The notes beneath the pieces are model-generated. The model did not search any database. It was not told the DNA's origin and saw only the letters and a list, made by a program, of their open reading frames with translations. From Clostridium punense (lineage in GTDB: Bacteria; Bacillota; Clostridia; Clostridiales; Clostridiaceae), in contig NZ_JAGGLL010000006.1 of NCBI RefSeq assembly GCF_017874425.1, positions 91,592 through 155,591 of the forward strand: 64,000 nucleotides of DNA. Direction: 5' to 3'. Of this stretch, positions 45,277-53,414 are shown piece by piece. Every line of letters begins with the position of its first letter. Within the stretch, counting starts at the first letter, position 1. A program made the translations under genes and the position numbers.

Positions 45277-45735
45277 ATGGAGTTTTTAGTTAATACAGTA
45301 GAGGAAACGGAAAAACTAGGTATTCAGCTTGGAAGCCTTGCTAATTCAGGCGATATAATTTGTTTAGTGGGTGATCTCGGTACTGGCAAAACCCATCTTA
45401 CTAAGGGAATTGCTAAAGGACTTTCCATTGATGAACACATTACAAGTCCAACTTTTAATATTGTAAATGAATATGATGGAAGATTAAAGTTTTATCATTT
45501 TGATGTATATAGAGTAAATGACCCTGATGAAATAGCTGCTATAGGTTTTGATGAATATATTTTTGGTGGCGGGGTAAGTGTTATTGAGTGGGCTAACTAT
45601 ATTGAAGAAATAATTCCAAAAGAAAGCCTAACTATAACTTTAGAAAAAGTCCCACAGCTTGGTTCTACTTGCAGAAAAGTAACTATAAGTTATAGTGATT
45701 CTAGATATGATTATATAAAGGAGTTAACACTATGA
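45277..45735 (+). CDS. tsaE: tRNA t6A biosynthesis ATPase TsaE
   Basis: 152 residues. P-loop ATPase with Walker A LVGDLGTGKTHLTKGIAKGL (about 33-52), the TSPTFNIVNEY block and the YHFDVYRVNDPDEIAAIGFDEY region typical of TsaE. It drives the TsaB-TsaD complex that makes threonylcarbamoyladenosine at position 37 of ANN-decoding tRNAs. The start is the ATG 6 nt after GAGGTG; an upstream GTG is part of that site. Its end overlaps tsaB by 4 nt. First gene of tsaE-tsaB-rimI. Confidence 0.95.
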   Translation: MEFLVNTVEETEKLGIQLGSLANSGDIICLVGDLGTGKTHLTKGIAKGLSIDEHITSPTFNIVNEYDGRLKFYHFDVYRVNDPDEIAAIGFDEYIFGGGVSVIEWANYIEEIIPKESLTITLEKVPQLGSTCRKVTISYSDSRYDYIKELTL

Positions 45736-46442
45736 AGATATTGTGCTTAGATTCAGCTACAGAAAGTGCTACTGCTGCAATATTAGATGAAGATAAACTT
45801 CTTGGAGAAATAACTTTTAACTACAAAAAACAACATTCTACTATTATGATGCCAATGATAGATTCTCTCTTAAAAAATACGGATTTATCTATCGATGATA
45901 TTGATGGCTTCGTGGTTTCAAAGGGCCCTGGTTCTTTTACAGGCCTTAGAATAGGGATGGCCACTATAAAGGGCTTAGCTCAGCCTACTGAAAAGCCTTT
46001 TATCTCAATTTCAACCTTAGACGCTCTTGCAAATAACTTATTTTTTACTGGTGGAATTATTTGCCCTATAATGGATGCTCTAAGAGGAAATGTGTACACA
46101 AACTTTTATAGGTTTAATGGTGATATGTTAATCTCCATGGAGGAATCGCAAATCTTATCTCTAGAAGATTTAATCCAAAAATTAAAAAATTATAATGAAC
46201 CTATATACTTTGTCGGAGATGGTACCTATAAGTTTAAGCAGGTTCTTCTGGATAATTTAAGTAATGTATTTTTTGCACCGGCTCACCTTAATGTGGTAAA
46301 AGCCTCTTCCTTAGGTGTCCTAGGGATGAAACTTTTAAAATCTGGAACTAAAGAAGATATATTTACTTCTGCACCTACTTATCTTAGACCATCTCAAGCT
46401 GAACGAGAATATGAAGAAAAAATGAGGAATAGCAATGGTTGA
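45732..46442 (+). CDS. tsaB: tRNA t6A biosynthesis protein TsaB
   Basis: 236 residues. ASKHA-fold protein without a complete active site: CLDSATESATAAI at the N-terminus, QHSTIMMPMI and the VSKGPGSFTGLRIGM block. It acts as the scaffold that binds TsaD and TsaE. It overlaps tsaE by 4 nt and rimI by 8 nt, which indicates tight translational coupling. tsaD is not in this window. Confidence 0.95.
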   Translation: MKILCLDSATESATAAILDEDKLLGEITFNYKKQHSTIMMPMIDSLLKNTDLSIDDIDGFVVSKGPGSFTGLRIGMATIKGLAQPTEKPFISISTLDALANNLFFTGGIICPIMDALRGNVYTNFYRFNGDMLISMEESQILSLEDLIQKLKNYNEPIYFVGDGTYKFKQVLLDNLSNVFFAPAHLNVVKASSLGVLGMKLLKSGTKEDIFTSAPTYLRPSQAEREYEEKMRNSNG

Positions 46443-46881
46443 TTTATCTATCACGCCAATGAATGAAGATAACATTGTAGAGGTTGAAGCAATTAGCAAA
46501 CTAAGTTTTCCCATACCTTGGAGCTTAGACTCTTTAAAAAAAGAGTTAGAAAATAAGTATGCTAATTATATAGTTTTAAAATTGGGTGATAAAGTTGTAG
46601 GCTTTGGCGGTATGTGGATTATTTTTGATGAAGCTCACATCACTAATATTGCAGTGCATCCTGACTATAGAGGCCATGGCCTTGGAGATATTTTAGTTGA
46701 AAATCTCTTAATTATTTGCAGGCAAAAAAAACTTGTAGGAATTACTCTAGAAGTTAGAAGATCAAACATCCCTGCCATAACTCTTTATGAAAAGCATGGG
46801 TTCATTGTTGAAGGTATAAGAAAGCAATACTATGAAGATAACAAAGAAGATGCTTATGTAATGTGGAATAGAAAGATTTAA
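46435..46881 (+). CDS. rimI: Ribosomal protein S18-alanine N-acetyltransferase RimI
   Basis: 148 residues. GNAT acetyltransferase with acetyl-CoA binding motif HPDYRGHGLGDILVENL (about 79-95), the strand ITNIAVHPDY and the C-terminal ALYEKHGF-like segment seen as ITLYEKHGFIVEGIRKQYY. Proposed substrate is the N-terminus of ribosomal protein S18. It overlaps tsaB by 8 nt; tsaE-tsaB-rimI is a common Firmicute arrangement. Confidence 0.93.
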   Translation: MVDLSITPMNEDNIVEVEAISKLSFPIPWSLDSLKKELENKYANYIVLKLGDKVVGFGGMWIIFDEAHITNIAVHPDYRGHGLGDILVENLLIICRQKKLVGITLEVRRSNIPAITLYEKHGFIVEGIRKQYYEDNKEDAYVMWNRKI

Positions 46882-46887
46882 AGGACG

Positions 46888-46925
46888 CTACTCATATCAC
46901 AGAATTTATAATATGAGTATTCTGC
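46888..46925 (+). terminator. Terminator-like hairpin after rimI
   Basis: 9-bp stem TACTCATAT/ATATGAGTA just past the stop codon; the T-run is weak. Confidence 0.5.
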
Positions 46926-46942
46926 TTAATTTTGTATAAGGA

Positions 46943-47048
46943 TATAGGCTTCCTTAGTGAAAGTTTAATTTATTCATGTTCCAAAAGCCTTAATGGAACC
47001 AGGGGTAGGACTCATGTATAAGTTAAGTTTTAACTCTGGTTCCCTATA
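46943..47048 (+). repeat. Family 2 dispersed palindromic repeat, copy B
   Basis: 106 bp with ends TATAGGCTTCC and GGTTCCCTATA. It shares long blocks with copies A and C (TTATTCATG, CCTTAAtGGAACCA, CTCATGTATAAGTTAA, TTAACTCTGGTTCC). The two halves form an imperfect inverted repeat. It lies between rimI and the ribU terminator. Confidence 0.78.
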
Positions 47049-47095
47049 AAATCTACTTCTGTGGAAATACAATTATAATATAAAAATTAAACAAA

Positions 47096-47152
47096 TTAGG
47101 GTTTATTTCACAACATCTTTATAAAATATGTTGTGAAATAAACCCTTTTTAT
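47096..47152. terminator. Terminator between rimI and ribU
   Basis: 19-bp stem AGGGTTTATTTCACAACAT and complement, with TTTTTAT on the plus-strand side; serves the convergent units. Confidence 0.82.
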
Positions 47153-47155
47153 CTT

Positions 47156-47797
47156 TTATAGATTACTAGCTTTTTCTTTAAGCTTTTGTTGTTCTAAGCT
47201 AAGACTTTCTTTATGAATTAGTGGTGAAACCTTCTTATAAGATGCAAAGGTTATAACTGACACTACCGCACCTTTTAATATATTAAATGGCGTAATTCCA
47301 ATAACTATTAGTGATGCTAGACTATTAATGCTCTTATTTGCAGCTGCTGCAGCACCAATTACATTATTTAACCCTCCAAACATTGTTGCATATAAAGGTA
47401 TTAATACAAAGTAATTGAATAATCCTGCAACTAAAGTCATAGCAATTGTTCCAGAAATTAATCCTATAATTGCATTCTTTCTAGTCTTACCCCTATGATA
47501 AACAAATGAAGCTACACCCACAAAAGTTCCACCTACTAAGAAGTTAGCAAGCTCCCCTGTTCCACCAGTACTTGAACCATGTAGTATTACATTTAAGATG
47601 TTTTTAATTAATTCAACTATAATTCCTGCTACTGGACCTAATGCAAACCCACCTATTAATGCTGGTAAGTCACTTAAATCTAGCTTTAAAAATGGTGGAA
47701 ACCCTGGTATTGGAAATTCAAATAACATTAGTATAAATGCTATAGCTCCTAAAAGTGAAATTTTGATTAGTGAGTTTAAACTGGTCTTTCTTTTCAT
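47156..47797 (-). CDS. ribU: Riboflavin ECF transporter S component RibU
   Basis: 213 residues, about six membrane helices: IKISLLGAIAFILMLFEFPIPGFP (seen as LLGAIAFILMLFEFPIPGF), LKLDLSDLPALIGGFALGP and NFLVGGTFVGVASFVYHRGKTRKNA are typical of RibU. It binds riboflavin and works with the shared EcfAA'T module, which is not in this window. The start is the ATG 6 nt after TTAGGAGG. The leader carries an FMN riboswitch with terminator, and a family 1 repeat lies between that terminator and the gene. Confidence 0.95.
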   Translation of the reverse strand: MKRKTSLNSLIKISLLGAIAFILMLFEFPIPGFPPFLKLDLSDLPALIGGFALGPVAGIIVELIKNILNVILHGSSTGGTGELANFLVGGTFVGVASFVYHRGKTRKNAIIGLISGTIAMTLVAGLFNYFVLIPLYATMFGGLNNVIGAAAAANKSINSLASLIVIGITPFNILKGAVVSVITFASYKKVSPLIHKESLSLEQQKLKEKASNL

Positions 47798-47852
47798 ACT
47801 TTTTCCTCCTAAAATTATATTGCGAACCTCAAGAGGCATATGTGTGTAATAA

Positions 47853-48045
47853 GGCATTTGAAAATAAATAACAAGTCACAGATGTGAAGTATATTTTTAG
47901 TTCACAAGCAGGCTTGTGTTCACAAGCAGGCTTGTGCAGACAAGGAAACAGGTTCCGCAGATAGTAGAGCTATCTAAGGATTCTGTTGACGCAGTATAAC
48001 TCAAAATAGACAAACATACTGACTTATTTATTTTTTGAAAATGCC
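47853..48045 (+). repeat. Family 1 repeat (MITE-like), 193-bp copy in the ribU leader
   Basis: Ends GGCATTTGAAAATAAATAA and TTATTTATTTTTTGAAAATGCC, flanked by TAA on both sides. The interior has two tandem CACAAGCAGGCTTGTG palindromes and the AGATAG/CTATCT nested hairpin. Same orientation as the 15769 and 29713 copies. On the transcribed (minus) strand it adds about 195 nt between the riboswitch terminator and the ribU ribosome binding site. Confidence 0.88.
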
Positions 48046-48049
48046 TAAA

Positions 48050-48079
48050 TTAAAAAACCCTGACCAAACTGATCAGGGC
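48050..48079 (-). terminator. Riboswitch-controlled terminator of ribU
   Basis: Stem CCCTGATC/GGTCAGGG (one G-T pair) followed by TTTTTTAA on the minus strand, about 25 nt after the FMN aptamer. Confidence 0.85.
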
Positions 48080-48102
48080 GCAATAAACTCTTATTACACA
48101 TA

Positions 48103-48212
48103 ATACCTTCTTCCATCCAGACTATACTGTCGGCTTCGGAATCTAACCGAATCAACCTTACGGTTCGCGGGCTTTACCGCCGGTGGGGACTCTCACCCCG
48201 CCCTGAAGTGCA
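48103..48212 (-). ncRNA. FMN riboswitch (RFN element)
   Basis: On the minus strand the conserved RFN blocks appear in order: TTCAGGGCGGGGTGAGAGTC, CCCACCGGCGGTAAAGCCCG, CGAACC, GATTCGGTTAGATTCCGAAGC with CCGACAGTATAGTCTGGATG, and GAAGAAGG. When FMN binds, the following terminator should form and ribU is switched off. Confidence 0.95.
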
Positions 48213-48610
48213 TTATTAAATTATTTCTTACAATAATAATTATAATACAATATTTTCACTATATCAATATGTTAGATATATTTTTTTAAAATATACTATA
48301 GGGTTCCTTGATAGAATTTTAACTTATTCATTCTCATAAACCCTTAAGGGAACCATTGTAGGGCTCATGTATAGGTTAATTCTTAACTCTGGTTCCTATA
48401 TTAACTACTTGTAATTATTGTTTCAAAATTTTGCTATTCATAAGCTAAGTATTTGGCAAAGAATTTTTGCTTATAAATTGTGTTATAAAAAGCTTTATGT
48501 TTATTATAAATCTAGAGCGTATAATGCTGAACATGGCTTAAATACTATATCTTCTTATCTTTATTTAAAGATATATCTATATAAATATATCTTATTAAGA
48601 CTATATATTA
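48213..48610. other. Region between the FMN riboswitch and tex
   Basis: About 400 bp. It contains family 2 copy C (48297-48400) and an AT-rich tail of short ATATCTTATTAAG-type repeats (48540-48610) just after the tex stop. No credible gene. Confidence 0.5.
48297..48400 (+). repeat. Family 2 dispersed palindromic repeat, copy C
   Basis: 104 bp with ends TATAGGGTTCC and GGTTCCTATA. The interior has TTATTCATTCTCATAAACCC, a CCCTTAAGGG palindrome, GGGCTCATGTATAGGTTAA and CTTAACTCTGG. Same orientation as copies A and B. It lies upstream of the ribU riboswitch. Confidence 0.78.
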
Positions 48611-50776
48611 TTAAGATTCTTTTTTCATAGATAAGGAGATACGTTTTCTTTTTTCATCTACCTCTAACACTCTAACTTCCACTATGTCCCCAACTTTAAC
48701 TACATCTAAGGGATGTTTTACAAATCTATCACTAAGCTGACTTTTGTGCACAAGACCGTCTTGGTGTACTCCTATATCTACAAAGGCTCCAAAGTCTGAT
48801 ACATTCCTTACAGTGCCCATAAGCATCATACCTGGCTTAAGTTGAGATAATTCCATAACACCGGTTTTGAAAATTGGTTTTGGAAGCTCTTCTCTTGGGT
48901 CACGGCCTGGTTTTTTAATTTCTTTAATTATATCCAAAAGTGTAGGAACTCCTATCTCTAAGTCCTTTGATAGCTTTTCAATACCAATAGCTTCTACTTT
49001 GCTGTCAATGTCTGTAAGTCTGTTTTTTCTTAAATCTTCATCTGAGTAACCTAGGATGCTAATAAGTTTTTTAGCCGCTTCATAGCTTTCTGGGTGAACG
49101 GAAGTGTTGTCTAAAGGCTCTTTACTTTCCATAACTCTTAAAAAGCCTGCACATTGTTCAAAGGCCTTTGCTCCAAGTCTTTTAACCTTTAAAAGTTCCT
49201 TCCTTGATTTAAACTTTCCCGCTTCTTCTCTATAGGCTACAATATTTTGGGCAATAGTGTTATTAATTCCTGAAATATAAGATAGTAGCGATGGTGTTGC
49301 TACATTTAAGTCTACTCCTACATTATTAACACAGTCTTCCACAATTCCCTTTAAGGATTCATCTAGTTTTTTAGGAGTAACATCGTGCTGATACTGACCT
49401 ACCCCTATGGATTTAGGATCTATTTTAACTAGTTCTGCTAATGGATCTTGAAGTCTTCTTCCTATGGAAATTGCTCCTCTAACAGTTACGTCTAAGTTAG
49501 GATACTCCTTTGTAGCAAGCTCCGATGCAGAATAAACTGAAGCTCCAGCCTCAGATACCACTACATAAAAGATTTCTTTTCCCGTAGCCTTCTTTACCTC
49601 ACTTATAACCCTTGCTAAAATTTCTTCTGACTCTCTACTAGCAGTACCATTTCCTAGTGAAATTACATCTACATTATACTTAATAGCCATGTTTTTAAGT
49701 ATTTCTATGGACTCATTAATCTTTTGTTCACTTGCAGCAGTTGCATATACTGTTACATTATCTAAAAACTTCCCTGTGTCATCTAAAATAGCTATCTTAC
49801 AACCGGTTCTAAACCCTGGGTCATATCCCATAACTACCTTACCTTTAATTGGGGGACTCATAAGAAGAGCCTTTAAATTTGCCTTGAAAATATTTATTGC
49901 TCCTTCTTCCCCTATTTCTGTAAGCTGGGTGCGGATTTCTCTTTCAATAGATGGATATATAAGTCTTTTTAAGGAATCTTCAACGCTACTTTCTATATAC
50001 TTATCTGTAACTTCATTGCCTTTTAGACTTCTATTCTTTAAGTAAGTTATAATCTTATCCATATCTACTGTAATTTTTACGGATAATACCTTCTCATCCT
50101 CGCCTCTATTTATAGCAAGAATTCTATGAGGTGGTATAAACCTTACTGCCTCTTTATACTCATAGTACATTTCAAAAGGAGTTGGATTTTCACTACTTCC
50201 CTTTGTCTCAACAAATCCGTTTCTTTGAACAAACTCCCTAATCCATTTTCTATATTCTGCTTCATCACTTATTTTTTCACTAATTATATCCATGGCACCT
50301 TGTAGTGCCTCTTCAATTGAGCCTACGCCCTTTTCCTCACTGATAAATCCTTGAGCATATTCTTCTATGGTTCCTTTAAACTCACCGCTTAGGATTTCCT
50401 CTGCTAGAGGTGAAAGTCCTTTCTCTACAGCTATAGTTGCTCTAGTTCTTTTTTTAGGCTTAAAGGGTCTGTATATATCTTCAATTTCCGTTAAGGTTTG
50501 AGCCTTTTCCACTGAAACTTTAATTTCTTCAGTAAGCTTTCCTTGCTCTTCAATTAATCTTATTACACCATCTTTTCTTTCCTCAAGATTTCTCAAATAA
50601 ATAAGTCTTTCAGAAAAGTTTCTTAAAACTATATCATCAAGACCTCCTGTTCTTTCTTTTCTATAACGAGCAATAAAGGGGACTGTATTTCCCTCATCTA
50701 ACATAGCTATTACATTTAACACTTGGTCCTTAGATAAGTTAAACTCTTTCACTAACATTTGTTCTATAGTATTCAT
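48611..50776 (-). CDS. tex: Tex family S1 RNA-binding transcription accessory protein
   Basis: 721 residues, full length. Order: helical Tex N-terminal region (VPFIARYRKERTGGLDD), YqgF/RNase H-like domain (KGKVVMGYDPGFRTGCKIAILDD), helix-hairpin-helix repeats (GINNTIAQNIVAYREEAGKFKSR pattern around 510) and a C-terminal S1 domain (about 645-717; GTVRNVSDFGAFVDIGVHQDGLVHKSQLS pattern). It is a cytoplasmic nucleic-acid-binding protein affecting transcription. AGGAGG lies 7 nt before the ATG. Monocistronic. Confidence 0.97.
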   Translation of the reverse strand: MNTIEQMLVKEFNLSKDQVLNVIAMLDEGNTVPFIARYRKERTGGLDDIVLRNFSERLIYLRNLEERKDGVIRLIEEQGKLTEEIKVSVEKAQTLTEIEDIYRPFKPKKRTRATIAVEKGLSPLAEEILSGEFKGTIEEYAQGFISEEKGVGSIEEALQGAMDIISEKISDEAEYRKWIREFVQRNGFVETKGSSENPTPFEMYYEYKEAVRFIPPHRILAINRGEDEKVLSVKITVDMDKIITYLKNRSLKGNEVTDKYIESSVEDSLKRLIYPSIEREIRTQLTEIGEEGAINIFKANLKALLMSPPIKGKVVMGYDPGFRTGCKIAILDDTGKFLDNVTVYATAASEQKINESIEILKNMAIKYNVDVISLGNGTASRESEEILARVISEVKKATGKEIFYVVVSEAGASVYSASELATKEYPNLDVTVRGAISIGRRLQDPLAELVKIDPKSIGVGQYQHDVTPKKLDESLKGIVEDCVNNVGVDLNVATPSLLSYISGINNTIAQNIVAYREEAGKFKSRKELLKVKRLGAKAFEQCAGFLRVMESKEPLDNTSVHPESYEAAKKLISILGYSDEDLRKNRLTDIDSKVEAIGIEKLSKDLEIGVPTLLDIIKEIKKPGRDPREELPKPIFKTGVMELSQLKPGMMLMGTVRNVSDFGAFVDIGVHQDGLVHKSQLSDRFVKHPLDVVKVGDIVEVRVLEVDEKRKRISLSMKKES

Positions 50777-50946
50777 AAAATCCTCCTCTAAGTGTAATGT
50801 CTTATATTCTACATATTAAAATTTATCAACATTATCATACCTCATGTTTCTAAATCATATTATTACTAAGAGGCATCTTGCTAAAATAATTAATATGTAT
50901 TAGTTATTTCTTTTGGATACCTAAATAAAATTTTATAGGTGATGAC

Positions 50947-52284
50947 ATGAAAAAATTTATTGCATCCTACTTTTTAAGCCTTTGTCTTATAATATCTTCC
51001 TTAAGTTTCCAAAGTTATTGTAACACAAAAGAGTTTAACATTTCAAAGGTAAAAGAAAATATTGAATATCTATCTTCAGATACTTTTAAAGGTAGACTGA
51101 CGGGAACCATTGAAAATCAAAGAGTTGCTGCATTAATTAAAGAAGAATTTATAACAAGCGGCTTACTTCCTTTTGAAGGTAGTTATTTACACCCCTTTAA
51201 AGTTAAATATCCAAAAAAATTAAATGAAAGTCCTTCCATAACAGTAATGGATAAAGATAACAAAATAGTTAAAGCCTTTGAGTACGGAGTTAATTACAAG
51301 GAAGATTTATTAAACTTTAGAAACACTGAAGTATCCTTTACTAAGAAAGACGTAGTGAATCCTAACAATAGTGATATGCTTTATGTAAAAAGTGATAAAG
51401 GAAGTATAATATTTTATACTACTAATGAAAATGATTTATCTTTTAGGAGCTCCTTCGTAGAGGATTCTAAACAAGATTTATACATTATAGTAACTAAAGA
51501 AACTATAAGTGAATTATATAAATACCTTGAAGATGGCTGCTCAGTATACACTTATATTCCCTTTAAAGTAGCTGAAACCAGTGTAAACAATGTGGCAGGA
51601 GTTCTTAAAGGAAAAGACTCTTCAAAACCTCCCGTTGTTTTTAGCTGTCATTTTGATCACTTAGGAATGGATTTAAGTAATACAATTTATAGAGGTGCTT
51701 TGGATAATGCCTCAGGTACTGCCTTTCTTATGGAATTAGTTAAGTACGTGAAAACTATGGGTACCCCAGAAAGAGATATTGTCTTTGTAGCTTTTAATGG
51801 AGAAGAATTTGGACTTTTAGGTTCCACAGCCTTTGTTAAGCAGTATGGGGAAAAACTTAAGGAAAGTAAAGTATATAACTTCGACATGATCGGAAGTTTT
51901 GATGGAGTTCCTTTATGTATAATGGGTGGAAAAAACGATACTAACGAAACTCCTTTTATAAAAGATATTGCTTCAAACTTTGAAAAAGAAAAAATTTACT
52001 TTAACTATCTCTTTGAGGATGCTAGCGACCACGCTCCCTTTAGAGCAGCTGGCATTGACGCAGTAACCCTTTGTGACAATGATATGAATAGAATTCATAC
52101 ACCTAAGGATAGAGTTGAGTATATAAGTAGCGCTGCTATAAAAAGGGCCTTTAGTGTTGTAACTAACGAAGTAATAAAAAGCGGCTATAACAATAATTTT
52201 ATCTATGTATATGATAAAGAGTTAATACTCATAGGTTTAATTTCCTCTATTTTATTAATATTTATTTATAAAAAAATAGAGTAG
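50947..52284 (+). CDS. M28 family zinc metallopeptidase, membrane-anchored
   Basis: 445 residues. A signal peptide or anchor (about 5-24), a PA-like insert region, an M28 catalytic domain and a C-terminal membrane helix (about 424-441). Zinc and catalytic residues are visible: SCHFDHLGMD, GALDNASGTA (bridging Asp), FNGEEFGLLGS (Glu pair), NFDMIGS and DASDHAPF (last His). It probably trims peptides outside the cell. AGGTGATGAC precedes the ATG. It runs convergent with prfB and divergent from tex. Confidence 0.9.
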   Translation: MKKFIASYFLSLCLIISSLSFQSYCNTKEFNISKVKENIEYLSSDTFKGRLTGTIENQRVAALIKEEFITSGLLPFEGSYLHPFKVKYPKKLNESPSITVMDKDNKIVKAFEYGVNYKEDLLNFRNTEVSFTKKDVVNPNNSDMLYVKSDKGSIIFYTTNENDLSFRSSFVEDSKQDLYIIVTKETISELYKYLEDGCSVYTYIPFKVAETSVNNVAGVLKGKDSSKPPVVFSCHFDHLGMDLSNTIYRGALDNASGTAFLMELVKYVKTMGTPERDIVFVAFNGEEFGLLGSTAFVKQYGEKLKESKVYNFDMIGSFDGVPLCIMGGKNDTNETPFIKDIASNFEKEKIYFNYLFEDASDHAPFRAAGIDAVTLCDNDMNRIHTPKDRVEYISSAAIKRAFSVVTNEVIKSGYNNNFIYVYDKELILIGLISSILLIFIYKKIE

Positions 52285-52303
52285 GCTATATATTTAGCTT
52301 ACT

Positions 52304-53411
52304 CTATTTTTGATTATCTTTTAAATATCCATTGATAAAAATATCAATATCCCCATCCATCACCGCATTGATATTGCCTGTTTCAACGCTAGTTCTATGG
52401 TCCTTAACTAAGTTATAGGGATGGAATACGTAGGAACGAATCTGACTTCCCCAGCCATTATCCTTTTGTTCACCACTTATATCCTCTATTCTGTCTTTAT
52501 GTTCTCTTTCCTTTATATCTATAAGCTTTGACTTAAGCATTTTCATAGCATACTCTTTATTTGTATGTTGACTTCTCTGACTTTGACACTGAACTACTAC
52601 CCCTGTAGGTATATGAGTAATTCTTATGGCAGATTCAGTTTTATTAACATGCTGTCCTCCAGCTCCACCAGACCTATAGGTGTCAATTTTTAAGTCTTCA
52701 CTTCTTATATCAATATCTTGATTCTCTGTAAGCTCTGGTAATACTTCACAACCCGCAAAGGAAGTTTGTCTTTTCCCATTTGAGTTATAAGGAGAAATCC
52801 TTACAAGTCTGTGAACTCCTTTTTCTGATTTTAAGTATCCATAAGCAAATTCCCCAGATACTTTTATAGTGACACCTTTTATTCCTGCTTCATCAGCTGG
52901 AACATAATCTAAAACCTCTATTTTAAAGCCATGATTTTCGCACCACCTGCTGTACATCCTATAAAGCATTTCTGTCCAGTCTTGGGCATCATTTCCTCCT
53001 ACCCCAGTGTGAAGAGCTAGAATTGCATTATTTCTATCATATTCACCTGAAAGTAAGGTTTCAATTTTCAGCTTATCAATAATATCTTCTAAATCTTTTA
53101 TCTCAGCTCTTATTTCCTTAGAGGAAGAATAATCTTCTTCCTCTAAGCTTAACTGGATTAATACTTCTACATCTTCAACTCTAGCTTTAATCTCATTAAA
53201 TTTATCTATCTTATCTTTAATAAACTTTGCGCTTTGAGTTACCTCTTGAGCTTTTTCAATATCATCCCAAAAGTTTGGTTCCTGCATCTTAAGCTCTAAC
53301 TCAGATAGTTTTTTATCTAAGGCTGGTATGTCAAAGAGACACCTTTAATTCATCTATGCTCTGTTTTAAACTATTAACTTGATTTAAATGCTCCTCTAAT
53401 TGCAATAACAC
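52304..53411 (-). CDS. prfB: Peptide chain release factor 2, with programmed +1 frameshift
   Basis: Two frames joined at 53331-53336. The first (GTG at 53411, 25 codons, MLLQLEEHLNQVNSLKQ) ends at an in-frame TGA. The context AAGGTG-TCT-CTT-TGA-C is the classical RF2 frameshift site, with an internal Shine-Dalgarno-like AAGGTG, slippery CTT and a poor TGA-C stop. The second frame begins DIPALDKKLSELELKMQEPNFWDD and contains the GGQ motif (SGGAGGQHVNKTESAIR). The stop-recognition region is present. Low RF2 promotes shifting, so it is autoregulated. AGGAG for the GTG overlaps the secA end, 3 bp away. Confidence 0.96.
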
Positions 53412-53414
53412 TGT

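Noticed and set aside
48418..48630. Plus-strand 70-codon frame between the ribU riboswitch and tex
   Set aside because: It starts without a ribosome binding site, is rich in Tyr/Lys/Ile from AT-rich sequence and runs into the tex 3' end.
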